From assembly GCF_900236475.1 (NCBI RefSeq), contig NZ_LT963352.1, positions 3,224,001 through 3,288,000 of the forward strand: a stretch of 64,000 nucleotides of DNA, read 5' to 3'. The stretch is from Streptomyces chartreusis NRRL 3882. Lineage in GTDB: Bacteria; Actinomycetota; Actinomycetes; Streptomycetales; Streptomycetaceae. The notes under the pieces were generated by a model. The model was not told the DNA's origin, searched no databases, and worked only from the letters and a program-made list of their open reading frames with translations. The first letter of the stretch is position 1. Every line of letters begins with the position of its first letter. Both the position numbers and the translations under genes were made by a program. Below, piece after piece: positions 27,536-36,064 of the stretch.

Positions 27536-28254
27536 CGGTAGGTCCCGTCGCTCCACCGGTCGAAGAGCATGCCCTGTGCCGCTTCCGCGTTCTCCCAACT
27601 CGCCGGACCGTCCGGCTTCCCCGACAGGCGCTCCAGTGCCGCCCTGGCCTCTGGGCCGCCCATCGCCCCCAGCAGGTCGATGGCCGAGTCGGCACCGATG
27701 TCCGCGCTCACGCAACGCTCCGCCAGTCCCACCGCCCAGTCGGCCAAGCGGCCCGGGTCAGGATCGAGAGCCAGCCAGCGGAAGACCGAGTCGGCGATGT
27801 CGTCCCGCAGTGACGGGATCATGGCCAGCATCGCCGCTTCGACATGCCGTACGACGTGCGACTGCAGCGCACAAGGCTGCGGTCGGCTCTGCCACGCGCG
27901 CACCAGCTCGTCCACACCGGACCATGTCACGTCGCTCGTGCGGGGCATGCTCTTCCCGACAGCTTGGTGGAACTCCTCCCACACGTGCCACAACAGGCCG
28001 GGCGACGGTGGCTGAGGAACGTTGGGAGCCAGTTCCGGGTCGTCCAGGACTACGGTCATCACCCGCCGGGCTTCGTCCAGTCGCTCGTCGGTGCGGGGCA
28101 GTTCCGCGATCCGGCTCCAGTCACACTCGTCCCACGGCTGGGGGAGGGACCGCAGCGCGTGGGGCAGGACGTGGTCACCCTCCGGATCGCGCCACCGCTC
28201 CACCTGCGGGTCCCACATTTCCTCGGCATTCGGTTCCCTGTCCGACTCGCTCAT
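27532..28254 (-). CDS. Putative immunity protein, single-domain member of a local family
   Basis: The 240-aa acidic protein has no recognised Pfam domain. It aligns by eye with 33483-34802 and 37136-38149: all have a LPxxLxxLPxxW opening, a block of the form ARxVxxxxL, a MPxTSxVT or RLVTRERM segment, and a helical end with WAxxLAERC and EARAALERL. The protein here holds one copy of this unit. Position among toxin remnants with an ATGA overlap to the next gene suggests an immunity role. No toxin directly precedes it now. The call is inference from context and internal homology. Confidence 0.5.
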   Translation of the reverse strand: MSESDREPNAEEMWDPQVERWRDPEGDHVLPHALRSLPQPWDECDWSRIAELPRTDERLDEARRVMTVVLDDPELAPNVPQPPSPGLLWHVWEEFHQAVGKSMPRTSDVTWSGVDELVRAWQSRPQPCALQSHVVRHVEAAMLAMIPSLRDDIADSVFRWLALDPDPGRLADWAVGLAERCVSADIGADSAIDLLGAMGGPEARAALERLSGKPDGPASWENAEAAQGMLFDRWSDGTYR

Positions 28255-28266
28255 CCCTGTCGGTCC

Positions 28267-28809
28267 TCAGTCCGACACGAGCTGGAGGACAGCCGTACCG
28301 TCCTCCCCTGCCGCCGCCTGGATCACCACCGCGTCCGGCTGGGGACTCGGCCGCGCGGCGTCTCCGAGGCCACCGCACGAGTTTCCGCTGCCGTTGCTGC
28401 GGAGGACGGTGATGCAGCCCTGCCCCGGGCCGCTCACGCTGCCCTTGGACTGGCCGTTGCCCGACTTCACCGTGTACGCGACGGTGTTCGGGCCGACCTC
28501 GGTGACGGACAGGGTGGCCGGGCCGCGCGGACCCTTGAAGGGGATCTTCACCGGCTCGGAGACCGCGATCTCGCAGTTGCCGTCCGCGCAGGCGGTGATG
28601 TCATGGCCGTCCGCAACCGATACCGAGGGCTTGGGCGTGGGCTCGGGTCGTCTCGGGGGATCGGCCTTTGACGGCCGCTCACCGGGTGCGGACGACGCCT
28701 TCGCGGGCTCGTCCGAGCCGCTTCCGCAGCCGGCCGCCGCCGTCAGGACGATCAGTGCGGCGAGTACGACTCCGGTTCTGCCCAGTACGCGTGCTTCCGT
28801 CCCGGCCAT
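28267..28809 (-). CDS. Lipoprotein of unknown function
   Basis: The product is 180 aa from ATG 28809 (GGGGGAAC ahead of it). The signal ends in LTAAAGC (lipobox), then a Pro/Lys-rich linker (ERPSKADPPRRPEPTPKPSV) leads to a small beta-rich domain from about residue 65. That domain contains several Cys (ITACADGNCEIAVSEP, QGCITVLRS, GNSCGGLG) that could form disulfides outside the membrane. It lies 12 bases upstream of the immunity-like gene and may be co-transcribed with it. No function can be assigned. Confidence 0.7.
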   Translation of the reverse strand: MAGTEARVLGRTGVVLAALIVLTAAAGCGSGSDEPAKASSAPGERPSKADPPRRPEPTPKPSVSVADGHDITACADGNCEIAVSEPVKIPFKGPRGPATLSVTEVGPNTVAYTVKSGNGQSKGSVSGPGQGCITVLRSNGSGNSCGGLGDAARPSPQPDAVVIQAAAGEDGTAVLQLVSD

Positions 28810-28883
28810 GGTGTTCCCCCGTGTGCTGTGCTCCGACGTGCCTTCCTGGTCACTCCACACCGTGGAGTCTGGTCAGCCTTGCC

Positions 28884-29266
28884 CTATTGCGTGCCGTTCA
28901 CCGATTCGGGCCATCCGCGTTGGACCCCGAGGCCTCCGAGCGCGCTCCGCTTCACTTCGGGCAACGATACGCGTGGTCTGCCAGACCCCGTCGCTGTTCT
29001 TCCCCAGCCGCGTGCGTCCACGCGGCAAGCCGTGTCCTCATCGCTACCGACCGCTCCAGACGGCATCTGACGGAGCGTCCGTCAGGCACAGCGACCCAGT
29101 AGGCGCTCGACAGGCCGGGTTCCGGCGAGTGGAGGACGGAGCTTCTCTGGTCTCCGTCCGCGTCGGCCAGGTAGCCGCCCCGGTCCGGCAGTGCCAGCAC
29201 GTCCGCCAGGGCTCCTCGCAGACTCTCCGGGTCCAGCTCCGCGACGGTGAAGAGGTTCCCGATCAC
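28884..29266 (-). pseudogene. Truncated and frameshifted paralogue of the 276-aa protein at 35234
   Basis: The frame from ATG 29266 (MIGNLFTVAELDPESLRGAL) matches the N-terminus of 35234-36064 (MIANLFTVAESEPSRLRGAL). It then lacks about 60 residues and resumes at SAYWVAVPDGRSVRCRLE. After that the reading frame shifts: the neighbouring frame continues SDEDTACRVDA, matching SDEDTRYRVDA of the intact copy. The gene is therefore a remnant with one internal deletion and at least one indel. Its ATG overlaps the stop of the gene upstream (ATGA). Confidence 0.75.
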
Positions 29267-29706
29267 TGGGCGTCTTCGGGGAACCCGTCCGCGGAACCGG
29301 TTACCCCGGCGAACAGCACTACCGGCTCCTCTTTGTCCTCATGGCCGACGCTCGCAGCGACCAGCCGGTCGCCGACCCGCCAGTACAGGAGGTCGCCGAA
29401 GTATCCGCAATCGCACAGTTCCCGGAAGAAGGGCGGGAGTTCGTCGTCGTCCGGGTCCAGGAAGGCGTAGGCGTATTCCTCCATGGACATGGACGCGTGC
29501 GGACCCCACCGGGCGTCCAACGCCGCTGCCAGGTCTTTCAGCTCTCCCTCGAACTCCTCGCTGATCCGCACGAGTTCGTCCCAGTCGTCGTTCGGCGGAG
29601 CGAAGTCGCGGCTCTCGCGCAGGGTCACGAGGTGGTAGGTGTCGCCGCCGGTCAGGGGGCGGGCCAGGAGTTCGTCGATTCGGGCGATGTACTGCTGCAC
29701 GCTCAC
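29263..29706 (-). CDS. Small acidic protein, putative immunity protein
   Basis: The 147-aa protein is very acidic in the middle (FLDPDDDELPPFFRELC) and mostly helical at the N-terminus (YIARIDELLARPLTGG). It starts at a GTG that overlaps the stop of a short upstream frame (GTGA), and its stop overlaps the ATG of the 28884-29266 remnant. Size, acidity and tight packing in the toxin array suggest immunity or a SMI1-like role, but no motif was recognised. Confidence 0.5.
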   Translation of the reverse strand: MSVQQYIARIDELLARPLTGGDTYHLVTLRESRDFAPPNDDWDELVRISEEFEGELKDLAAALDARWGPHASMSMEEYAYAFLDPDDDELPPFFRELCDCGYFGDLLYWRVGDRLVAASVGHEDKEEPVVLFAGVTGSADGFPEDAQ

Positions 29707-29795
29707 TGAAGGGCACTCGATCTTTCGTCGTTCACCGCTGCCTCCTGCTCGGCGATCGGGCCGTCACTGACGACAGTCGCGATGATCATGGACAC
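29703..29795 (-). other. Short coupled ORF or gene remnant
   Basis: The 30-codon frame from GTG 29795 (MSMIIATVVSDGPIAEQEAA) ends with a stop overlapping the next start by four bases. It may be the tail of a deleted immunity gene. No ribosome site is obvious and no homology is recognised. Confidence 0.25.
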
Positions 29796-29817
29796 ATCGC
29801 CGTCGCGCTGGTTCTCA

Positions 29818-30555
29818 TCACAGCTTGGCGACCGTCGCCGGTACGGGCATGGGTTCCAGGGCGCCGCTCTCGGCGAGGGTCCTGTGGGCTGCGAGGACTG
29901 TTTCGGTGGCCGGAGTCTCGCCGGGGTTCGCCGCAAGGTCCAGGACGATGCCGCCGTGCTCGGTGGGCAGCCGCCGGGCCACGAAGTCGCCGGGGACGCG
30001 CGCGGCGCGGTTCTCGGAGAGGTGGACCGACCAGCCACAGCGGGGCGCGGAGGCCGGCAGGCCGTAGGTCGCCTTTACGATCTTGAACAGCTCACGATTG
30101 TAGGCAAGGCCGGTGTCCGGGTCCCAGGCCCCCGCGAGCGCGGCGAGCGTCTCGGCGACACGGCCCGCGAGCGGAGGTTCCGGTGCCCCGGGCCCAGGGA
30201 AGAGTTTCACGATCGCGAAGAACGGACTGTGCTCGTTCGTGCCGCCCGCCGAGATCCACACCTGGACGTAGCCACCGTCCTGGCGGCGTCCGACCACGTG
30301 GGCTGTCCAACCGATGATGTCGGCGTCGTCATGCGTGTTTGCCGCCTGGAGCGCCGTCGCGAACTCCCCCGAGCTCCGGGGCACCAGCGGGCCGGGGGCG
30401 TCATCGTCCACGTCCCAACGCCACTCCGTCAGCTCGCCGTCGGAGAGTTCCGTCAGTCGAGCGAGGAGATCCAGCCAGCGTTCCGCCTGCTGCTGCGGTG
30501 TCTCGGGCCTGACCCACCAGTGCACAGCAACCGTCACTGCACTCACGATCCGCAC
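29818..30555 (-). CDS. Probable Imm52-type immunity protein
   Basis: The 245-aa protein lies 9 bases after the stop of the restriction-fold toxin, the normal place for its cognate immunity gene. N-terminal SAVTVAVHWWVRPETPQQQAERWLDLL, the central GYVQVWISAGGTNEHSPFFAIV and the C-terminal APRCGWSVHLSENRAARVPG agree with what is remembered of the Imm52 family, the usual partner of Tox-REase-5 toxins. It should bind and inhibit the nuclease in the producer. The family assignment rests on memory of the pattern and position and was not searched. Confidence 0.65.
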   Translation of the reverse strand: MRIVSAVTVAVHWWVRPETPQQQAERWLDLLARLTELSDGELTEWRWDVDDDAPGPLVPRSSGEFATALQAANTHDDADIIGWTAHVVGRRQDGGYVQVWISAGGTNEHSPFFAIVKLFPGPGAPEPPLAGRVAETLAALAGAWDPDTGLAYNRELFKIVKATYGLPASAPRCGWSVHLSENRAARVPGDFVARRLPTEHGGIVLDLAANPGETPATETVLAAHRTLAESGALEPMPVPATVAKL

Positions 30556-30564
30556 TCCTGCCTC

Positions 30565-32985
30565 TCACTTCTCCCACGGCGTGTGCTTGACGACCACCTC
30601 GATACCAGCTTCGTCGAAGGCTTCCTCCGCCGCCTCGGCCACCGCCTCGTTGGAGAAGTTCCACTCGACCGGCTTCCCGTTCGCCGCACTCAGTTGCCGC
30701 CGCGCCTGCTCGACGAACTTGTTCGCCTGAGCGGGTTCGAGCGTGCCGTCCGCCCGCACCTTGTCGCCGTAGCCGAACTTCGCCTCGACGTAAGTCTGCC
30801 GTGACGAGTCCCAGCCGTCGAAGTCGACATCCCTGCCGGTCTTCGGGTCCTTGACGGCGTACTCCTTGCCGCGCTTCACCTTGGAGACCTGCTCCTGGTA
30901 GCGCATCCACACCTCTGTCTTCGGCCAGTACGCCACCGCCTTCTTGGCCTTCCACTGGCCGTCGCCGCCGTCCTTGGAGCCCTTCCGCGGGTTCTTCAGG
31001 TCGTTGTACCAGGACGGCTTCTTCCACTTGGCGACCTTCTTGCGGCTTTCTTCCTTCTTGGCCTCCTTCTCGGCCTTCTGGGCCGCCTCGGCCTGCTTGC
31101 GGGCTTCCTCCGCCTGTTTCCTGGCCTCTTCGTCGCAGCCGCCTTCGGCCAGCACGACATAGGGGGAGCGGGACCCGCCGGCGGCGAGGACCGTGGTGCC
31201 GCCGCCGGCGGACCCGGTCAGACCCGGGACGTCGCCGTACGGGACACGGCGGCCGGGAGCGGAAGCAATGGTGCAGCCGGATTTCCTCGCCCTCTCCTCG
31301 GCTGCGTCCGCCGCCTCGTCGGCCTCCTTCGCCGCCTTCGCGGCGGCGTCGGCGTCACCGGCCTTGGCCGCCTTCTTGGCGTCCTCCGCCGCCTTCGCGG
31401 CGTTCTCGGTGAACTTGCCGAGTTTGCCCAGCTTGCCGAGTTTGCCAAGTTTCTGAACGATCTTGGCTTCGCCGTAGCCGGGGATGAAGAGCGAGCCGAC
31501 GTTCCAGGCGACGTTGGTGACCGCACGGGTCTTCTCGCCGTTGTTCCACTGGTCGCGGACCTCGTCGCCCACGAACGTGTCGTCCAGGACCTTGACACCC
31601 GTGTTCCACGACGCGCCGCCCCAGTCGGTGAGCGCGTCGAGGTAGTCGCCGTTCTCCCACTTCTCGCCCGCGTCCTTGGCGTCCTCGGACCACTGGTCGC
31701 CCAGAGAACTGCCGTAGTCCTTCAGGCCCTCCCACGCCTCACCCGGGTTGGTGACCGTGTCCCAGATGCCGGTGACGTCACCCCAGATGCCGTCGACGAA
31801 CAGGCCCTGCCCCACCTGCTTGAACTGGTCCCCCACACAGCCGAAGAAGGCCCCGACGCCGGAGGTGCAGCCGTCGTCGCCGCCTTCGTCACCGCTGTCC
31901 CCAGCGGCCTGCTCGTCCTCTTCCCATCCGGGCTCGTCCTCAGCTGCGTCGTTCTTCTCCTCGTCGGTCTCCTCGGGGTACGAGACGCTGGTGTCCTCGC
32001 GGCCCTGCGAGGCGGAGCCGTTCTCTACGCCCTCCCCGCCGACTTGGCCGCCCGAGCCGGACCCGGGGGTGTCCTGGCCTGCGGAATCGGCTCCGCCAGG
32101 CCCGTTTCCGCCGGCGCCGTCGTTCCCGGTAGCGCCGTTGTCTGTGCCGCCGCTCCCGGTGCCGCCGTCAGCGGATCCGCCGTCCTCGGCGCCTTGGCCG
32201 GCCTCGGCCTGACCGCCCTGGCCCCGACCGCTCTGGCCCTGGCCGCCCTGGCCCTGGCCGCCCTGGCCCTGGCCGGCTGCGCCGTCACCGTCGGTCCCGT
32301 CCGCGCCGTCGCCGGCCTGAACCTCCTCGCCGCCGTTTCCTGTTTCCGCCGGGCACCCCGTGCCCGTGACCTTGCACACCGCCGACTGAATGCCGGTGGA
32401 TATCTGCGTCCCCAGGCCGCTGACCAGCAGAGCGACGATGATCGCCGCGACCACGGCCACCAGTCCCGTGTACTCCACCGCCGTCTGGCCCTCGTCCCGG
32501 CGCCAGCGGATCATCCGGGCCAGGGAGAAGGGGCGGCGTTCGGCCCTGGCCGACTCGGGGAGGCGGTACCAGTCGCGGCTGTCCCCGCGGGTGAGGAAGT
32601 AGAGGATCAACGCGGGGAGGAAGAGCTGGGTGTAGCCGCGCGGTGATCCGTCGGTGATGCTGGATATCGAGCCGAGGATCAGCCAGATCTGTACGGCGAT
32701 CAGCCCACCCCTGATCCTGGCTCCGCCCTCCCAGGTACGCCGGGCCAACCACCAGCCGACTGCTCCTGGGGCGGCGGCGTAGGCCGTCAGGGCGAGCACG
32801 CCGCCGTCCAGGGCGTCGTACGAGGCCGCGGTGAGCAGGAGGCCGAGGCCGCCGACGACCGTGACCGCGAAGAGGGTGTGGACGAGGACCAGCGCCGTCG
32901 CGAGCGAGCGCGGCATGTCCCTCCGCCCGCCAGGCCCCGACGGCCCCCCGGCCCCGAACTCCGGCGCTCCCCCGATCGAGGCCAT
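30565..32985 (-). CDS. Polymorphic toxin: membrane region, Flp-type prepilin segment, restriction-fold nuclease
   Basis: The product is 806 aa from ATG 32985 (an upstream in-frame start at 33153 adds unlikely sequence). Residues about 20-140 hold three or four membrane segments (LATALVLVHTLFAVTVVGGL and others). At 166/167 is a prepilin-like site, DEG|QTAVEYTG, with Glu at +5, followed by a hydrophobic helix AVVAAIIVALLVSGLG. This closely matches the Flp pilin at 58001-58198. Next comes a Gly/Gln/Asp-rich repeat region (about 215-330), an acidic linker, Ala/Lys/Glu helices, and the C-terminal toxin domain (about 685-806). There YQEQVSKVKRGKEY, DVDFDGWD and TYVEAKFGYG form a PD-(D/E)xK-type site as in Tox-REase-5. 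It probably cleaves nucleic acid in rivals. Its immunity gene follows. Confidence 0.8.
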   Translation of the reverse strand: MASIGGAPEFGAGGPSGPGGRRDMPRSLATALVLVHTLFAVTVVGGLGLLLTAASYDALDGGVLALTAYAAAPGAVGWWLARRTWEGGARIRGGLIAVQIWLILGSISSITDGSPRGYTQLFLPALILYFLTRGDSRDWYRLPESARAERRPFSLARMIRWRRDEGQTAVEYTGLVAVVAAIIVALLVSGLGTQISTGIQSAVCKVTGTGCPAETGNGGEEVQAGDGADGTDGDGAAGQGQGGQGQGGQGQSGRGQGGQAEAGQGAEDGGSADGGTGSGGTDNGATGNDGAGGNGPGGADSAGQDTPGSGSGGQVGGEGVENGSASQGREDTSVSYPEETDEEKNDAAEDEPGWEEDEQAAGDSGDEGGDDGCTSGVGAFFGCVGDQFKQVGQGLFVDGIWGDVTGIWDTVTNPGEAWEGLKDYGSSLGDQWSEDAKDAGEKWENGDYLDALTDWGGASWNTGVKVLDDTFVGDEVRDQWNNGEKTRAVTNVAWNVGSLFIPGYGEAKIVQKLGKLGKLGKLGKFTENAAKAAEDAKKAAKAGDADAAAKAAKEADEAADAAEERARKSGCTIASAPGRRVPYGDVPGLTGSAGGGTTVLAAGGSRSPYVVLAEGGCDEEARKQAEEARKQAEAAQKAEKEAKKEESRKKVAKWKKPSWYNDLKNPRKGSKDGGDGQWKAKKAVAYWPKTEVWMRYQEQVSKVKRGKEYAVKDPKTGRDVDFDGWDSSRQTYVEAKFGYGDKVRADGTLEPAQANKFVEQARRQLSAANGKPVEWNFSNEAVAEAAEEAFDEAGIEVVVKHTPWEK

Positions 32986-33482
32986 GTCCCCCCACCTTCG
33001 CTCTACGACACGGCCCGAGGGTAGGAAGGGGCCGGCGGGACGGGATGGGCCCGTGGCCCCAAAACGGGGCCCAAATGGCGGGACTTGTCGCTCGAGTACG
33101 CCGCCGCCGCGTGCGTAGGCCCGAGCGCCGTGGTGCGGAAGCACGGCCCACATGCGCGTCCCGCCGCCCGGCTCGCGCGCCTGGTGTCGCAGGCAGCCGC
33201 CAGGGGTGATTCGTGTGACGCGGGTGGCCGTCGTTCAGATCACGCGCAGGGCGGATTCCCCCTAGCGCAGCGACACGTAGACCTCTGCGGAGGGGGTGAA
33301 GGGCAGACCCGGACCGCGAGTTCGCCGAGCACTTGCACCGTGCCCTCGTCGGGAGCGTCTTCCGCGAACCGTGGAGGAGTCACGGTTACCGCCGGCATCA
33401 CCCGGAGGAGCCGCTGAAGAGCGTTACCGATCCTTGTACGCCCCGTCGTGCACCTTCTGCGGTCAGCACCGGGTGTAGGGCG
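32986..33482. promoter_or_regulatory. Promoter region of the toxin gene with GGGCCC palindromes
   Basis: In this 497-base gap, 33045-33072 carries ATGGGCCCGTGGCCCC, then AAAAC, then GGGGCCC. GGCCCC (33055-33060) and GGGGCC (33066-33071) form a hairpin with loop AAAAC. The site is 60 bases before the toxin start and shares 12 identical bases with 26779-26790. The remaining part (33100-33480) has short open frames without support and no recognised element. Confidence 0.5.
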
Positions 33483-34802
33483 TCATGGCGCCCACTCCTG
33501 CGCGGCGTTCCTCGTAGTGACCGGCAGGCTCGGGTCGAAGGCCAGTCGCGCCAGGGCTTCACGGCTGTCCGGCACGTCATCCGTGCGGTGGAGGAACCAG
33601 ATGGCCTCCTGCACCGCGTTGCCGCACCGGGCGCACCGCTCGGCGAGCTCCGCAGCCCAGAGGGCCGTCGCCGACAGAACAGCCGGTTCCTCTTCGCCTG
33701 CCGTTCCGCCGCCTTGCGGGAGGTCAGCGAGCCAGCGGAAGACGGCTGCGGTGACCCGTTCAGCGATCTTCGTACACCAGACGTTGGCGAAGGCCTCGGC
33801 GTCCATGCCGTGAAATTCGAAGCCCAACGACTGGCACTCGCGCCACGCCTCCCTCATTCGCTCGCGAGTGACCAGCCGTGGGTACGGCATCAGGGCGCGC
33901 ACCACCTCGGCGATGGCACTGCAGTCCGCCAGAGCGTCACTCCACATCTGCGCGTCATCCGGCACCGGCTCGACAGTCAGACACGCCTCCAGTGCTGAAC
34001 GCGCCTGCACGAGACTGTGGGAATCCGGCGCGGCCGCGCCCCAGCCGAAGTCGTTCTGCCAGGAATGGGGAAGGCCCTGCAGCCCTTCGGGCAGCAGCGG
34101 CTCCTCGTCGGGGGTGACTTCCCGGGCCCGAACCTCGTACACCGAACGGCGCAGCCCGAGAAGCCGGGAACGCACATAGGGGCGGACGTCCCGGACCTCG
34201 TCGTCGTTTACGAGCTCCCGCAGGGCCTGTTCGCCGCGCGGACGGCCCAGCGAGACAAGCATGCGCACCGCCGCCTCGACCGCCACGCCGACCCGCACGA
34301 ACGCTGCTGCGAGCAGCGCGGCGTCTTCAGCCTCCGCATCGTCCGGCAATCCGGCGGTGGTTGCACGCTCGATGAAAGCGAAGGCGTCGTACGCCAGCGC
34401 CTGGCGCACCGAGGCGGCCCATTCCGCCGCCACCCTGTCGACCCGATGTTCAGTCGGTTGCTCAGGCACCGTGGGGATGCCCATGTCAGCCCAGGCTCCG
34501 ACCACCTGCACCACTCGCTCCCGAGTGACCTGGGAGGTAGTCGGCATGGTTCGGGTCAGCCAGGCGTCTGCCTCGTCCAAGGTGTGGTCATCGCGGTCGT
34601 CGTAGGAGTCCCGTAGTTCCTCGTCCCAGTCGTGCACACTCTGCCGTCGGTCGGGCAGGCACGCGCGCAGCACGTACCGAGCCTGCTCACGGTCCTCCTC
34701 CGTAGGGGCAAGTTCCTCCAGAGCCTGAGACCTGCGGTATGTCAGATCGTGCCAGGGCGGTGGCAGCTCGCGCATGGCGGCGGGCAGCAGGTAGGTATCC
34801 AC
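33483..34802 (-). CDS. Putative immunity protein with two tandem copies of a local domain
   Basis: The product is 439 aa from GTG 34802. Two halves repeat the same unit. The first has LPAAMRELPPPW, QARYVLRACL, MPTTSQVTRERV and GEQALRELV. The second has LPEGLQGLPHSW, QARSALEACL, MPYPRLVTRERM and SREALARLAF. The single-unit paralogue is 27532-28254 and a one-and-a-half-unit form is 37136-38149. It is acidic and helical with no membrane segment, fitting a cytosolic immunity or scaffold protein. The frame remains open upstream of the start into a fragment of another paralogue (34803-34883). Confidence 0.5.
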   Translation of the reverse strand: MDTYLLPAAMRELPPPWHDLTYRRSQALEELAPTEEDREQARYVLRACLPDRRQSVHDWDEELRDSYDDRDDHTLDEADAWLTRTMPTTSQVTRERVVQVVGAWADMGIPTVPEQPTEHRVDRVAAEWAASVRQALAYDAFAFIERATTAGLPDDAEAEDAALLAAAFVRVGVAVEAAVRMLVSLGRPRGEQALRELVNDDEVRDVRPYVRSRLLGLRRSVYEVRAREVTPDEEPLLPEGLQGLPHSWQNDFGWGAAAPDSHSLVQARSALEACLTVEPVPDDAQMWSDALADCSAIAEVVRALMPYPRLVTRERMREAWRECQSLGFEFHGMDAEAFANVWCTKIAERVTAAVFRWLADLPQGGGTAGEEEPAVLSATALWAAELAERCARCGNAVQEAIWFLHRTDDVPDSREALARLAFDPSLPVTTRNAAQEWAP

Positions 34803-34883
34803 GAGTCGCCCTCCGTTTGCGCGCCCAGCAAGCTCGAGGGCTGAGTCTGCGAAGTGGCCGGGGTCGGGGTCAAGGACCAGCCA
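34803..34883 (-). pseudogene. Fragment of a single-domain immunity paralogue
   Basis: Directly upstream of and in frame with the 439-aa gene, after a TAG stop at 34884-34886, the sequence reads WLVLDPDPGHFADSALELAG. This matches FRWLALDPDPGRLADWAVGL in the product of 27532-28254. It is a short leftover of another copy. Confidence 0.55.
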
Positions 34884-34963
34884 CTAGGGCACTCAGCGGC
34901 CGCATTGGATAGAGTCGGCACTGGACACGCGCCGTGGGAGCCCTTCTCCGAACTCCGGCACCT

Positions 34964-35200
34964 TCATTGGGCCCGTGATTGCATGTCGTGGTCAGCCCTC
35001 TTTGACGTCCGGAGTGTGTAGCCTGTCAGAGCTCTCTTCCCTGAGCGTGGAGCCCCAGTAGATATCTCGGACGAGGAATGATCTGCACCCTCCGTCCCGC
35101 CGAAGTTGAAGAGACACCCCCACGCCTCGTCGTCCCGCCCCAATTGCAGGTCCAGAAGGTCGACTGTCATCTCCCAGTGTCCGTCGGCCGAGACCTCCAA
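34964..35200 (-). CDS. Small hypothetical protein
   Basis: The 78-aa frame from TTG 35200 contains a protein-like stretch (GHWEMTVDLLDLQLGRDDEA, then WGCLFNFGG) that continues the frame of the 35234 gene after its stop. It may be a broken C-terminus of that gene or a separate remnant. No ribosome site was seen. Confidence 0.3.
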   Translation of the reverse strand: MEVSADGHWEMTVDLLDLQLGRDDEAWGCLFNFGGTEGADHSSSEISTGAPRSGKRALTGYTLRTSKRADHDMQSRAQ

Positions 35201-35233
35201 GGACGTGCCGCGCTCCTTCTCGTCCTCGTGGGC

Positions 35234-36064
35234 TCACCATGGAACACTCCTTGGACGCCGACACCACCACCAGCGCTCGGTCTTCTCCTCATTCCCGGGT
35301 TCGGTGCATGCACGGAAGATGCCGTCCAATCGCGTCACAGAGGATCGCAGGCCGCCGGCGTATACGTCGTCGACCTCGCGCACGAGACGCGCCAAAGTGT
35401 CCCGGGCCTCCAGATCACGCCGGAAGAGGTCTTCCCGGTACCGGCCAGAAGGGCTCCAGTCGGACTCCAACCGGCGCACCAGCCTCTCCCACACGCGCAG
35501 GCTGTAGTGGACACGCCCTTCGACGCTCGCCGCCGTGTCCGTCGGATACGTGGCCAGGAAGGCATCGGAGAGAGGCGTCCCCATAGGCTCGTATTCGAGA
35601 GCTTCGGGGAGCCACTCCACCTTCGCGCGAGGGAGATCGGGCACCTTCTCCTCCACCGCGTCGACCCGGTATCTCGTGTCCTCGTCGGAGTCGATCGCCT
35701 CCAGTCGGCATCTCACGACTCGTCCATCCGGCACCGCGACCCAGTATGCGGAGTCCAGGTCGATGTCCATCGAGGGGTAGAGGACCGAGGTCGTCGTACG
35801 GACCGCGAGCCCTTGTGCCAAGTCCGCCTCACTGAGAGCTCCCGCCGTCTCGTCGTCGACGTAGATGTCGAGCTCCAGCGCCAGGTCACCGGGCGGCAGC
35901 ACGCGGTACGTGCACAGAACAGGTGAGTCCCAGCGACGCGCTTCCTGTTCACCGTCCGTGTCAGCGACGTCGACCGCTTCGCGCGTCACGGACAGCAAAT
36001 GAGCCAGCGCCCCGCGGAGCCGCGACGGCTCTGATTCCGCGACGGTGAAAAGATTCGCGATCAC
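35234..36064 (-). CDS. Putative immunity protein paired with the broken toxin at 36061
   Basis: The 276-aa protein starts at an ATG that overlaps the toxin remnant stop (ATGA). N-terminal IANLFTVAESEPSRLRGALA, central LDIYVDDETAGALSEADLAQ and DSAYWVAVPDGRVVRCRLE are shared with the truncated copy at 28884-29266. The C-terminus (ERWWWCRRPRSVPW) is Trp/Arg-rich and unlike the rest, so the last 15 residues may come from a frameshift. No known family was recognised, and immunity is inferred from overlap with a toxin gene. Confidence 0.5.
   Translation of the reverse strand: MIANLFTVAESEPSRLRGALAHLLSVTREAVDVADTDGEQEARRWDSPVLCTYRVLPPGDLALELDIYVDDETAGALSEADLAQGLAVRTTTSVLYPSMDIDLDSAYWVAVPDGRVVRCRLEAIDSDEDTRYRVDAVEEKVPDLPRAKVEWLPEALEYEPMGTPLSDAFLATYPTDTAASVEGRVHYSLRVWERLVRRLESDWSPSGRYREDLFRRDLEARDTLARLVREVDDVYAGGLRSSVTRLDGIFRACTEPGNEEKTERWWWCRRPRSVPW

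Noticed and set aside
32200..32290. Tandem GGQGQ-type repeats as a possible CRISPR or DNA repeat element.
   Set aside because: The repeat is inside the toxin reading frame, varies in length and encodes a flexible linker. There are no spacers.
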